From NCBI GenBank assembly GCA_945889235.1, contig CAMDBK010000004.1, positions 1 to 34,047 on the forward strand: 34,047 nt of DNA, in the 5' to 3' direction. The stretch's first letter is position 1, and every line of letters starts with the position of its first letter. The stretch is from Chitinophaga pinensis. GTDB lineage: Bacteria; Bacteroidota; Bacteroidia; SXHM01. A program made the translations under genes and the position numbers. Below the pieces are notes generated by a model. It saw only the letters and a program-made list of their open reading frames with translations. It had not been told where the DNA came from and ran no database searches. Of the stretch, positions 6,833 through 14,917 are shown in pieces.

Positions 6833-7984
6833 TTAATTTTTAACAACAAGTTTCTTTGACTCACTTTTCTGTGAAGAACTAATGTTCACAAAATATGTTC
6901 CATTCTCAAAACTTTCAAGAGGAATTTTTATTTGGTTTTTTCCTTCTGAAATCTCAGTTTCATAAGCAGCAAAAACCTGCGAAAACAAATTTGTAATTGT
7001 GATGCGGATTGTCTCAGGCTTGTTTGCTGAAATTTCAATATTCAGATTTTCTGTTGCCGGATTAGGGTAAACCGAAGCGCTTTCAAAATTGCTGACAGCC
7101 AATTCAATTCCTGTTGAAACCTGTGCCCAGCAATCAGTAATGGGTGTTGCTGTTGCGCTGTTTCCGCAGTAATTCAAACCATACATATCTTCGAGTGTGC
7201 GCAAAACATTGTAATGATCAATTGTTTCACTATAGCTTCCGGCAATAAGATTATCACCAATAAATACGGTAAGAATATGATTCAATGACACCCAGTTATC
7301 TTCATCAAAAGTTAAAATAAACAAACTGTTATTTGTTTTTGCCCATTGTATGTAGGCATCCATATTATTCTCAACCCAGGCATCTCCGTTTGAAATTGCA
7401 GAAGGCAAAAGGGCCGGGTCATGCATATCGTTTTCAAGATTCGGAATAACAAACGATAATGTTGGCAACTGTGAAAAATCACTTGGAAAATCAGCATAAG
7501 AAAGATGAAGTGATGAAGGAATTCCGTTAGTAGAAGCATTCATCCAGTTTACCCATGGAGAATGTTTGCGGGCATAAAGACCTGAGGTTTCTCCGTTAAA
7601 ACCTGTTGATGGTAAATCTTCTGAATAGCCTGCAAACGTAAAATTGTTGGCGAGCAATTCAGCGCCTAAATTACAGGTAATAAAGGGTTGACCGGCCGGA
7701 AGTCCGTCACCTGTTGAACCTTGATTATCACCCGAAAAAAGCATGATGTAATTAGGTTGGCTTGGATGAGTTAAGCCATAAGAATCAGTAAAGGTTGCTG
7801 CGTTTTGATCAGCAACCAGACTGTTGATGTAAGTAGCGTTTGACGAGCCTTGAATCTGTGAATAGCTGTGGTTTTCAAGTACGCATATAACAACATGATC
7901 GTATTGTGGAATAACTTGAGCAAATGACTGCCGAAGAAAAATAGAGAAAGCCAGAAATGTCAGAAATGAGTAAACTATTTTCAT
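6833..7984 (-). CDS. Secreted phosphoesterase-family protein with T9SS sorting tail
   Basis: A 383-residue exported protein. A signal peptide (residues 1-22, ending SFAQ) precedes a domain like the phosphoesterase/acid phosphatase family of PF04185. Visible marks are YDHVVICVLENHSYSQI (28-44), the metal- and substrate-site type motif THPSQPNYIMLFSG (72-85), FVIPNLENDMHD and FILTFDEDNW. The last ~85 residues (VYPNPATENLNIEI ... GTYFVNISS ... SKKLVVKN) are a type A T9SS C-terminal sorting domain, so the enzyme is expected at the surface or outside the cell. The substrate is unknown: phosphomonoesters or phospholipids are possible. A TACTTTTG box at 8011-8018 lies upstream. It converges on pdhB with no intergenic base. 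Confidence 0.85.
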   Translation of the reverse strand: MKIVYSFLTFLAFSIFLRQSFAQVIPQYDHVVICVLENHSYSQIQGSSNATYINSLVADQNAATFTDSYGLTHPSQPNYIMLFSGDNQGSTGDGLPAGQPFITCNLGAELLANNFTFAGYSEDLPSTGFNGETSGLYARKHSPWVNWMNASTNGIPSSLHLSYADFPSDFSQLPTLSFVIPNLENDMHDPALLPSAISNGDAWVENNMDAYIQWAKTNNSLFILTFDEDNWVSLNHILTVFIGDNLIAGSYSETIDHYNVLRTLEDMYGLNYCGNSATATPITDCWAQVSTGIELAVSNFESASVYPNPATENLNIEISANKPETIRITITNLFSQVFAAYETEISEGKNQIKIPLESFENGTYFVNISSSQKSESKKLVVKN

Positions 7985-8010
7985 CGTAAAATTGTAATAA
8001 TTGATTTCTG

Positions 8011-8018
8011 CAAAAGTA
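8011..8018 (-). promoter_or_regulatory. Candidate -7 box for the phosphoesterase gene
   Basis: On the minus strand TACTTTTG matches TAnnTTTG exactly and would start a transcript about 20 bases before the ATG at 7984. No clear -33 TTG is seen. Confidence 0.4.
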
Positions 8019-8033
8019 AGGTATTCGATAGAA

Positions 8034-9152
8034 TTACGAAGTCTTCTTGTAATTTCTGATTGCCCAGATATTAAGAACTAAACCAATGGCGGCAACTTTC
8101 AACAGATGCGGCAGAATATCTGTAAAGCCGCTACCCTTAAGCACTATCATGCGCATAACCTGAATAAAATAAGTAACAGGATTAAACCAGGTGATAACTT
8201 TTGTCCATTGAGGCATGCTGTCAATTGAAGTGAAGAGACCACTGAGCATAATGAAAATCATGATGAAGAAAAACGATAGAAACATGGCCTGCTGCTGAGT
8301 TTCGGAATACGTAGAAACAAGGAAGCCGAGCCCTAAAACAGATACGAGGTAAACAGCCGCAAAAAGATAAATGAGTCCAAGCTCTCCTTCAGGAACAATT
8401 CCGTAAACAACAAACCCTACTGTTAAGCCAATGCTGAGCACCACCATACCTAACACCCAAAACGGAATAAGTTTTCCGAGAATAAAATGATGTTTACGAA
8501 TAGGCGAAACATTCATCTGTTCAATGGTTCCCAATTCTTTTTCTTTTACAATGTTAAGCGCTGAAACATAGCCACCCATCATGGTTACCAGCACAGCAAG
8601 AATTCCGGGCACCATAAATATTTTATAATTCATGTAGGGATTATACCAGTTTGTTATAGCAATATCAATAACAGGAAAATTGCTGAATTTAGGAGGTTGC
8701 AGCCACTGTGTTCTTATGACAGAATTGAATTCGCGAATGATACCCAACACATAAGCCCCACCCAGGTTGGCTTTCACACCATTGATAGCATTGACCGAAA
8801 TAAAAAGTTTTTGTGAATCATCACGAATCAAGTTGCGCTCAAAGTTGGCAGGAATTTCAAGGATGACATCTGCTTTATCTTTTTCTATATACGAAAGACC
8901 TTTCTGGTAAGAGTCGGGAAAATCAACAAGTTTGAAATAACCGGATGCAGTAATTTTTGAAATCAGTTTTTGACTGTAGGTTGAGTGGTCGTGGTCAACA
9001 ATACAGAGCGAAACATTTTTTACTTCGTAATCAGCTGCAAGTGGCAGAATTAACAACTGAACAATTGGAACCATCAGCACCACAGCCAGTATGGATTTAT
9101 TCCTGAAAATCTGGCGGAACTCTTTTTGCAAAAGGAATCGTATGGTTCTCAT
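8034..9152 (-). CDS. ABC-2 type efflux permease (YbhR/YbhS-like), second subunit
   Basis: A 372-residue inner-membrane subunit of the efflux pump. It has one N-terminal membrane helix (residues ~20-42), a large periplasmic domain (to ~175), then five further helices. Between helices 2 and 3 is the coupling segment IVKEKELGTIEQMNVSPIRKHHFILGK, typical of ABC-2 (ABC2_membrane_3) exporters. The end QVMRMIVLKGSGFTDILPH matches the family. It is paired with the paralog just upstream, whose stop overlaps this start by 4 bases, so the two permeases are probably made together and form a heterodimer. It is the last gene of the pump operon. Confidence 0.88.
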   Translation of the reverse strand: MRTIRFLLQKEFRQIFRNKSILAVVLMVPIVQLLILPLAADYEVKNVSLCIVDHDHSTYSQKLISKITASGYFKLVDFPDSYQKGLSYIEKDKADVILEIPANFERNLIRDDSQKLFISVNAINGVKANLGGAYVLGIIREFNSVIRTQWLQPPKFSNFPVIDIAITNWYNPYMNYKIFMVPGILAVLVTMMGGYVSALNIVKEKELGTIEQMNVSPIRKHHFILGKLIPFWVLGMVVLSIGLTVGFVVYGIVPEGELGLIYLFAAVYLVSVLGLGFLVSTYSETQQQAMFLSFFFIMIFIMLSGLFTSIDSMPQWTKVITWFNPVTYFIQVMRMIVLKGSGFTDILPHLLKVAAIGLVLNIWAIRNYKKTS

Positions 9153-10255
9153 TCGAGTCGTTTTTTAAAATTTTTAAGACTTACTGCCAACAGAAAAAAT
9201 GTAATGCCAGTGAGAATAAGTGTTTCTTTCCAGATGGCTGAAAAACCAAGTCCTTTCACCATAACTGTTTTAACTATTATATAGAACCAGCGTGCAGGAA
9301 CTATATTTGAAATTATCTGAAGCGGCAGCGGAAAATTTTCAACCGGAAACATAAATCCGCTGAAAATTAACGTTGGCAACATCATACCCATCATGGAAAT
9401 CAGCATGGCTTCCTGCTGCGTTTTCGCCCGTATAGAAATCAGTAATCCAAGTGAGAGTGAAGTGATAATGAATAAAATACTTTCAAGAAAAAGTAACCAC
9501 ACGCTCCCAACAATTGGAAGGTCAAGCACAAAAACACTGAGCAATAAAATAGTTGCAACATTCACCAGTGAAAGCAACAGGTATGGTACTGCTTTTGAAA
9601 GTATAACAAGTATGGGGCGGTAGGGTGAAACAAGCAGCACTTCCATGGTTCCCATTTCTTTTTCGCGCACGATGGAAATGGAAGTCATCATCACGCAAAC
9701 GAGCATGAGAACCAACGCCATCACACCCGGCACAAAATTGTGCGCAGCTTTCAACTGCGGATTATACAGCATACGTATTTCTGTCGTAACACGAAGCGGG
9801 ATTTTAATATTATCCATCATTTGCCGCTGATAATCAGCAATGATGGTACTGAGATAATTGTTAATTGTATTGCCGGTATTCGGGTCCGAAGCATCCGAAA
9901 TAATCTGAATTTGTGCTTTGTTCAGGTGTTGCAAATCATTATCAAAATTTAAAGGAAAAATAATTGCGGCTTTTATTTTTCCTTCTTTGAAGGATTTTTC
10001 AATGTCACTGTAAGACAGTGTTATTTTTTCGGTATCGAAATATTCACTGGCTTCAATCTTGCGGATGATGGCATGAGAACTTTCATCATTTGCATAATCA
10101 CAAATAACAATTCGTGAATTCTTTACTTCGTTGGTAAGAGCAAAACCAAAGACCAGAATCTGCACAACAGGCAAGCCAAAAAGAATAAGCAGCGTTCTGC
10201 GGTCACGCAGAACGTGGGCAAATTCTTTTTTTATAAAAACTATAAACTGCTTCAT
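9149..10255 (-). CDS. ABC-2 type efflux permease (YbhS/YbhR-like), first subunit
   Basis: A 368-residue paralog of the following permease with the same layout: an N-terminal helix after MKQFIVFIKKEFAHVLRDRR, a periplasmic domain of about 150 residues, then five helices. The coupling segment reads IVREKEMGTMEVLLVSPYRP, a hallmark of the exporter branch of ABC-2 permeases. Near the end, IVPARWFYIIVKTVMVKG is also conserved. The start overlaps the end of the second ATPase gene by 4 bases, and the stop overlaps the next permease by 4 bases, which indicates translational coupling. Confidence 0.88.
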   Translation of the reverse strand: MKQFIVFIKKEFAHVLRDRRTLLILFGLPVVQILVFGFALTNEVKNSRIVICDYANDESSHAIIRKIEASEYFDTEKITLSYSDIEKSFKEGKIKAAIIFPLNFDNDLQHLNKAQIQIISDASDPNTGNTINNYLSTIIADYQRQMMDNIKIPLRVTTEIRMLYNPQLKAAHNFVPGVMALVLMLVCVMMTSISIVREKEMGTMEVLLVSPYRPILVILSKAVPYLLLSLVNVATILLLSVFVLDLPIVGSVWLLFLESILFIITSLSLGLLISIRAKTQQEAMLISMMGMMLPTLIFSGFMFPVENFPLPLQIISNIVPARWFYIIVKTVMVKGLGFSAIWKETLILTGITFFLLAVSLKNFKKRLE

Positions 10256-10995
10256 ATAACTGCTTTCTTAGCTCCACGTGCGAGCATGTAAAAGACTTCA
10301 TCCATAGATGAAACATTAAACTTTTCTTTCAGTTTTCGCGGTGCATCCAATGCTTCAATGCGTCCGTCAACCATAATGGAAACCCGGTTGCAGTATTCTG
10401 CTTCATCCATATAGTGCGTTGTTACAAAAACAGTCACACCTTTAGCTGATGCTTCATAAATCATTTCCCAGAATTGTCTGCGGGTTACCGGATCTACTCC
10501 TCCGGTGGGTTCATCCAGAAAAATAATTTGCGGGCTGTGAATCAACGCAACAGAAAAAGCAAGCTTCTGTTTCCAGCCCAGTGGTAACGCACCAACCAGC
10601 TTTTTTATTTCGCTGTGCAAACCAAGGCGCTCAATTAATTCCTCACTTTTTTCTTTGATTTGTTTATTAGTAAGCCCGTAAATTCCTGCATAGAATTTTA
10701 TGTTTTCTATCACCGATAAATCTTCATAAAGTGAAAAACGCTGGCTCATATAACCAATGTTTTTTTTGATGTCTTCTGTTTGTTTGTAAACATCAAAACC
10801 AACCACAGAAGCCGCACCGGATGTGGGAATTGAAAGGCCACACAACATACGCATCGCAGTTGTTTTGCCTGCACCGTTTGCACCAAGAAAACCAAATATT
10901 TCGCCTTTTGTTACTTCAAAACTTATTTCATCCACTGCAGTGAAATCACCAAATCGCTTGGTCAGTTTTTCCACTTTTATTACCTGTTCTTCCAT
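10252..10995 (-). CDS. ABC transporter ATPase, second half (YbhF C-half-like)
   Basis: A 247-residue nucleotide-binding subunit. Walker A is GANGAGKT (38-45), the Q-loop glutamine is Q85 in GYMSQRFSLY, Walker B with catalytic Glu is IIFLDEP (D161, E162), and the H-loop histidine is H194 in VTTHYMDEA. The ABC signature is degenerate: LPLGW (137-141) replaces LSGGQ. In E. coli YbhF the two ATPase halves are fused; here they are two genes one base apart. It would pair with the ATPase encoded upstream and drive the two ABC-2 permeases. Confidence 0.92.
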   Translation of the reverse strand: MEEQVIKVEKLTKRFGDFTAVDEISFEVTKGEIFGFLGANGAGKTTAMRMLCGLSIPTSGAASVVGFDVYKQTEDIKKNIGYMSQRFSLYEDLSVIENIKFYAGIYGLTNKQIKEKSEELIERLGLHSEIKKLVGALPLGWKQKLAFSVALIHSPQIIFLDEPTGGVDPVTRRQFWEMIYEASAKGVTVFVTTHYMDEAEYCNRVSIMVDGRIEALDAPRKLKEKFNVSSMDEVFYMLARGAKKAVI

Positions 10996-10996
10996 C

Positions 10997-11908
10997 CTAT
11001 TGTTGCATTAATGAAATAAAACAATCTTCAATTCCTGGGTTGATTTTTTTCATCTCAACTTCACGCTGGTTGCGGCTTTCAAGATATTGCAATGTTTCGG
11101 TGCGGTTGTTTTCATTCTTTGTTTTAAAAGAAAGATGTAATGAATCGCCAAAGGCGTAACAACTTTCTGTCAGTTCAAATTGGCGAAGGTCACTAAGCAA
11201 TGTATGCATGGAAGGCGAGGCAACGGCCCATAATTCATTTTTATAATCCTTAATAATATTTTCAGGAGATTCAACCGACATTATTTTACCATTTTGCATC
11301 AATGCAATCCGGTCGCAAAGGTTTGCTTCATCCATATAAGGCGTGGAAACAACAATCGTAATCCCTTGCTCTTTCAGTCGTTTCAGCATATTCCAGAATT
11401 CTTTTCTTGAAACCGGATCAACACCTGTTGTTGGTTCGTCAAGAAAAAGCACAACAGGTTTATGAATGAGTGCGCAGCAAAGTGCCAGCTTCTGTTTCAT
11501 CCCACCTGAAAGTTTTCCAGCTCTGCGATCTTTGAAAGGTTCAAGCTGAACATAAATATCTTTAACAAGATGATAATTTTCCTGAATTTTAGTTCCGAAA
11601 AGTGTAGCAAAAAATTCAAGGTTTTCTTCCACAGATAAGTCCTGGTAAAGGGAGAATCTTCCCGGCATATAGCCTATGTTATTTCTGATTTTATGATAGT
11701 CATTAACAACATCCCAACCATTCACTGATGCCGTACCGGAATCAGCCAACAGCAGCGTAGCAAGAATTCTGAAGATACTTGATTTACCCGCGCCATCAGG
11801 CCCTATCAAACCAAATAACTCTCCTTCACTCACAGAAAAACTCACGCTGTCAACTGCAAGTACAGAGCCCTTGTTGTAAGTTTTTCGGATGTTATTTAGT
11901 TCAACCAT
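10997..11908 (-). CDS. ABC transporter ATPase, first half (YbhF N-half-like)
   Basis: A 303-residue nucleotide-binding subunit with a C-terminal extension of about 80 residues after the ATPase core. Walker A is GPDGAGKS (36-43), the signature is intact (LSGGMKQ, 133-139), and Walker B with Glu is VVLFLDEP (152-159). Two catalytic loops are altered: the Q-loop position is G83 (YMPGRFSLY) and the H-loop position is P190 (VVSTPYMDEA). I recall similar changes in Bacteroidota homologs, so they look ancestral rather than recent damage. It follows the adaptor gene after a 110-base gap that contains a repeat. Confidence 0.92.
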   Translation of the reverse strand: MVELNNIRKTYNKGSVLAVDSVSFSVSEGELFGLIGPDGAGKSSIFRILATLLLADSGTASVNGWDVVNDYHKIRNNIGYMPGRFSLYQDLSVEENLEFFATLFGTKIQENYHLVKDIYVQLEPFKDRRAGKLSGGMKQKLALCCALIHKPVVLFLDEPTTGVDPVSRKEFWNMLKRLKEQGITIVVSTPYMDEANLCDRIALMQNGKIMSVESPENIIKDYKNELWAVASPSMHTLLSDLRQFELTESCYAFGDSLHLSFKTKNENNRTETLQYLESRNQREVEMKKINPGIEDCFISLMQQ

Positions 11909-11915
11909 GGCATTG

Positions 11916-12024
11916 GGCTGTTGGCTATTAGCTGTTGGCTGATAGCTTATAAATTAATTGCATTATATATTTTCTTTTCATACTATTTTGCTAATAACTA
12001 AAAGCTATCAGCGAATGGCTATAA
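11916..12024. repeat. GGCTATTAGCT-type repeat pair between adaptor and ATPase genes
   Basis: On the left, GGCTGTTGGCTATTAGCT is followed by a partial direct repeat ending GCTGATAGCTT (11938-11948). On the right, AAGCTATCAGC (12002-12012) is its exact 11-base inverse, continuing into GAATGGCTATAA. About 53 AT-rich bases separate the arms. The right arm overlaps the TAG stop of the adaptor gene (12019-12021). The element lies inside an operon and could fold in the mRNA. Confidence 0.65.
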
Positions 12025-12912
12025 CTTCACTTCACCATACATTCCTAACTTCAAAAAACCATCATTCTTCACTTTAATTTTAATTGCATAAACAAGATTG
12101 GAGCGCTCATCTTTTGTCATAATTGTTTTGGGAGTAAACTCTGCTTTATCACTTATCCATGTGATTTCACCGGCATATTCTTTATAATTTTCTGCTCCAT
12201 CATCCACAAAAACTTTCACCTGTTGGGCAAGTTTAATCTGTGATAGCTGGCTTCCGCTGATGTAAGCGCGAAGAATAATTTCACTGAGGTCGGCAATTTT
12301 ATACAATGGTTTTCCGGGAGCAGCAACTTCATTTGGCTCCACATATTTTGCAAGTACAGTTCCGTTAACAGGATTGACAATTCTACATTTCCCCAATTGG
12401 TCATTCAATTGCTCAATCTGCACATAAAGCGGCTGCGTTTCCTGCGTAATACCGTTCACAGTTATTTTAAGTGTGGATTGAAGCGCTTCTTTTTGTTTGC
12501 TGATCACATTGATTTGTGCTGTAACATCATCCAATTGTTTTTGAGTTCCCGCATTGGCAGCGACAAGAGTTGTCATGCGTTGCTTTTCTTTTTCAACTGA
12601 TAGCAATTGTTCTTCCAACGCACCAAGTTGAGTGGAAACATCCGGGCGTTTGCTGAGAACCGCATTAATGCTTGCCAGCAATTGTTTCTTTTTCAGATAT
12701 AACTGAATTGAATCAATGTAGCCGATTGGTTGACCGGCTTTTAATTCCTGACTTTCGCTAACACTAAATTCTTTAATTGTTCCTGCAGCTTCTGCAGAAA
12801 TAATGGTTTCCTGCGCTTCAAAAGAACCTGAGGCATCGTACTTTTTTTCTGTGTTTTTGCATGATGCAACTATGGCAACTGCAAGGATAGGAATGATGTA
12901 TTTTAGTTTCAT
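12019..12912 (-). CDS. Efflux pump periplasmic adaptor (HlyD/YbhG-like lipoprotein)
   Basis: A 297-residue membrane-fusion protein that would link the inner-membrane permeases to the outer-membrane channel. The N-terminus is a lipoprotein signal (LAVAIVASC, lipidated C18), unlike the membrane-helix anchor of many HlyD proteins. Then come the first half of the lipoyl-like domain (SAEAAGTIKEFSVSESQELKAGQPIGYID), a long coiled-coil hairpin (about residues 70-175), the second lipoyl half (CRIVNPVNGTVLAKYVEPNEVAAPGKPLYKIAD) and a beta-barrel domain. It starts 15 bases after the TolC-like gene. A repeat element overlaps its stop codon. Confidence 0.9.
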   Translation of the reverse strand: MKLKYIIPILAVAIVASCKNTEKKYDASGSFEAQETIISAEAAGTIKEFSVSESQELKAGQPIGYIDSIQLYLKKKQLLASINAVLSKRPDVSTQLGALEEQLLSVEKEKQRMTTLVAANAGTQKQLDDVTAQINVISKQKEALQSTLKITVNGITQETQPLYVQIEQLNDQLGKCRIVNPVNGTVLAKYVEPNEVAAPGKPLYKIADLSEIILRAYISGSQLSQIKLAQQVKVFVDDGAENYKEYAGEITWISDKAEFTPKTIMTKDERSNLVYAIKIKVKNDGFLKLGMYGEVKL

Positions 12913-12927
12913 GTTGTGTTGTTTTTA

Positions 12928-14187
12928 TCAGTTTCCGGAAGTGGTTTTATAATTATAGCCTGCCATAAGCAGTTGAATTTCGTGTACTAAAAGATTTTGT
13001 CTTGCCTGGTCTTCAGCATTTACCTCGCGCAGATAATCATTGGAACTAATCACACCATTTTCCAGTTGAACCTTTGAGGTATTCTTGATTTCTGTTCTCA
13101 GTTCAATAAGCTGATTATCCACATGCATCAATTCGCGGAACTTATTTAACTCTGTGTTTTGTTGCGTTAACGCAAGATTGGTATTGAACAAAAAAACTTC
13201 TTTCTGAACATCAATCATTTTGCGGTTTACATCCAGTAATTGGCGTTCATTTTTCATGGTGTAAAATCCTGACAATGCCCAGTTGAAGCGCACTCCGCCA
13301 ATGTAGTATGTATCAAATTTATTGTTCAGCATGTTTAGTGCCGGCCTGCCATAACCTGCCTGTCCGAACAAACCAAGTCTCGGTAAATTTTTTCGCGTGA
13401 TTAATTTTGATTGTGCATCAATGTATTTATTCTGAACCTCAAATAATTTCAGTTCAGTACGATTGATTGTTGCCACAAATGATTCTGAAATTTGTGGCTC
13501 ATCAAGAGTTGTGTTTTCATTCAAGGTCTGATTTATAAAAAGTCCCAACACATCAAGAAATCCTTTTCGAGCTGATTTTAACTCAATTTCTTTCTGTTCT
13601 GCTTTCAGTAATTCGGCTTTTAAAACATCTGCGTTTGTTTTGAGTGCAACGCCATTTTTAATTCCTGCATTTACTTTCTCCATCCCGGTATTAACATCTT
13701 TTCTCAAGAGTTCAACCTGAGTAAGTTGACCGTCAATTAATAAGACTCCAAAAAATAATTGATTAATTCGTTCCCTGAGTTTATATAATTCCACTTCAAT
13801 TTTTTCCTGCTCCACTTCAGCATTTGACTGCATGATTTTCTTTTGTTGACTTATTACTCCGCCATCATAAATCACCTGGCTAACATCTGCATAGAGTTTG
13901 TATTGGTCTTTACTCAGTTTTTCAACATTAGGAACATTAATTGGTAAGCCCGTGACATCGGATTGATAGGTTGCCTGTCCGTTTACTGAAAACTGCGGCA
14001 GATAACCTTTTGATGCATTCTGAACTGTATAATCAGCAGTCTTTGAAATCAACTCCATCTGTTTCACCAGCGGATAATTTTTCTTTGCAAGGTCGTAGCA
14101 CTGTTCAATGTTCAGTTTTGTTTGCGCTTGCAAAACAACTGAAGAGAATAAGAGCAATAGCGACAGGATAAATCTGAATTTGTTCAT
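12928..14187 (-). CDS. TolC-family outer-membrane efflux protein
   Basis: A 419-residue exported protein with a signal peptide (residues 1-21, ending LQAQ). The rest is the alternating alpha-helical/beta pattern of TolC (OEP) proteins. Two internal halves are seen: LNIEQCYDLAKKNYPLVKQ near the start and FEVQNKYIDAQSKLITRKNLPRLGLFGQAGYG at the middle. The extracted class (drug, bile acid or envelope lipid) is unknown. It is the first structural gene of the pump operon; a TetR-type operator lies 16 bases upstream of its ATG. Confidence 0.9.
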   Translation of the reverse strand: MNKFRFILSLLLLFSSVVLQAQTKLNIEQCYDLAKKNYPLVKQMELISKTADYTVQNASKGYLPQFSVNGQATYQSDVTGLPINVPNVEKLSKDQYKLYADVSQVIYDGGVISQQKKIMQSNAEVEQEKIEVELYKLRERINQLFFGVLLIDGQLTQVELLRKDVNTGMEKVNAGIKNGVALKTNADVLKAELLKAEQKEIELKSARKGFLDVLGLFINQTLNENTTLDEPQISESFVATINRTELKLFEVQNKYIDAQSKLITRKNLPRLGLFGQAGYGRPALNMLNNKFDTYYIGGVRFNWALSGFYTMKNERQLLDVNRKMIDVQKEVFLFNTNLALTQQNTELNKFRELMHVDNQLIELRTEIKNTSKVQLENGVISSNDYLREVNAEDQARQNLLVHEIQLLMAGYNYKTTSGN

Positions 14188-14202
14188 TTTTGATTATTTA
14201 AT

Positions 14203-14218
14203 TTAACCATTCAGTTAA
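14203..14218. promoter_or_regulatory. Second TetR operator candidate, before the TolC-like gene
   Basis: TTAACCATTCAGTTAA is an imperfect palindrome (5 of 7 arm positions) with the same layout as the site at 14858-14873. It lies between the regulator and the first pump gene. Confidence 0.6.
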
Positions 14219-14233
14219 TGTAATTATATATTA

Positions 14234-14854
14234 TTATTTCTTAATAGAATTAATGATAAACAACGCAACTTCATTTTTCCGTTGTTCCAAAATCATGCGG
14301 TATTGAAGCTCATCAAAACCAAAAACAAATTGTATCATCGGCTTTCCTAAATACGGGAAAACACAGAGTGAAATTGTATTCATAAGAAGTGTAACCGGGC
14401 TGATAGGAATTATCTTTCCTTTTGCTACTTCATCCTGCATTTGCTGAATGAATTTATTCACCTTTAATCCTCCATGAGTTAAAGGAGCTAATTTTTCTAT
14501 AAAACGCTCGGGATGGCTTGATAATTCATTAACTACAAACAAAGGAAGGAAAGGATTTTCACTCAACATTGCCAGATATTCGGCAACAAATTTTTCAATC
14601 TTAACAAACAATTTATCATCTGAATCAATGATGGAGTTAATCTTCGGCATCATCTTCTGAACATTCTCCATAAAAATGAGTTCAAACAGCTGATCTTTGC
14701 TACGGAAATAATAATGCAACAACGCTTTATTAATCTTTGCTTCATTTGCTATGTCTTGCATGCGTGCACCTGCATAACCTTTCTGAACAAAAATCTTTTT
14801 TGCGGCTGCTTTAATCCGTTCCTCTGTTGTAGCGCTTATTTTTTTTAATCTCAT
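14234..14854 (-). CDS. TetR-family transcriptional regulator of the efflux operon
   Basis: A 206-residue repressor of the TetR/AcrR family. The N-terminal helix-turn-helix is clear (ERIKAAAKKIFVQKGYAGAR then MQDIANEAKINKALLHYYFRSKDQLFELIF, about residues 12-60). The rest is an all-helical ligand domain with no recognizable specificity. Gene order equals that of E. coli cecR (ybiH)-ybhGFSR, with a TolC-like gene added, so it most likely represses this pump and itself. Two related palindromes, one 3 bases before its own ATG and one before the TolC-like gene, support this. Confidence 0.92.
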   Translation of the reverse strand: MRLKKISATTEERIKAAAKKIFVQKGYAGARMQDIANEAKINKALLHYYFRSKDQLFELIFMENVQKMMPKINSIIDSDDKLFVKIEKFVAEYLAMLSENPFLPLFVVNELSSHPERFIEKLAPLTHGGLKVNKFIQQMQDEVAKGKIIPISPVTLLMNTISLCVFPYLGKPMIQFVFGFDELQYRMILEQRKNEVALFIINSIKK

Positions 14855-14857
14855 GGT

Positions 14858-14873
14858 TTAACCATTTGGTTAA
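14858..14873. promoter_or_regulatory. TetR operator candidate before the regulator
   Basis: TTAACCATTTGGTTAA is a perfect 7-base palindrome with a 2-base centre, three bases upstream of the tetR-like ATG. A minus-strand promoter candidate (TTTG, 20 bases, TTCATTTG) lies just upstream, so a bound repressor would cover the transcription start. Confidence 0.7.
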
Positions 14874-14917
14874 TGACTGCAAATGAATAAACTATTTTTC
14901 AATCTGCCAAATAATAT

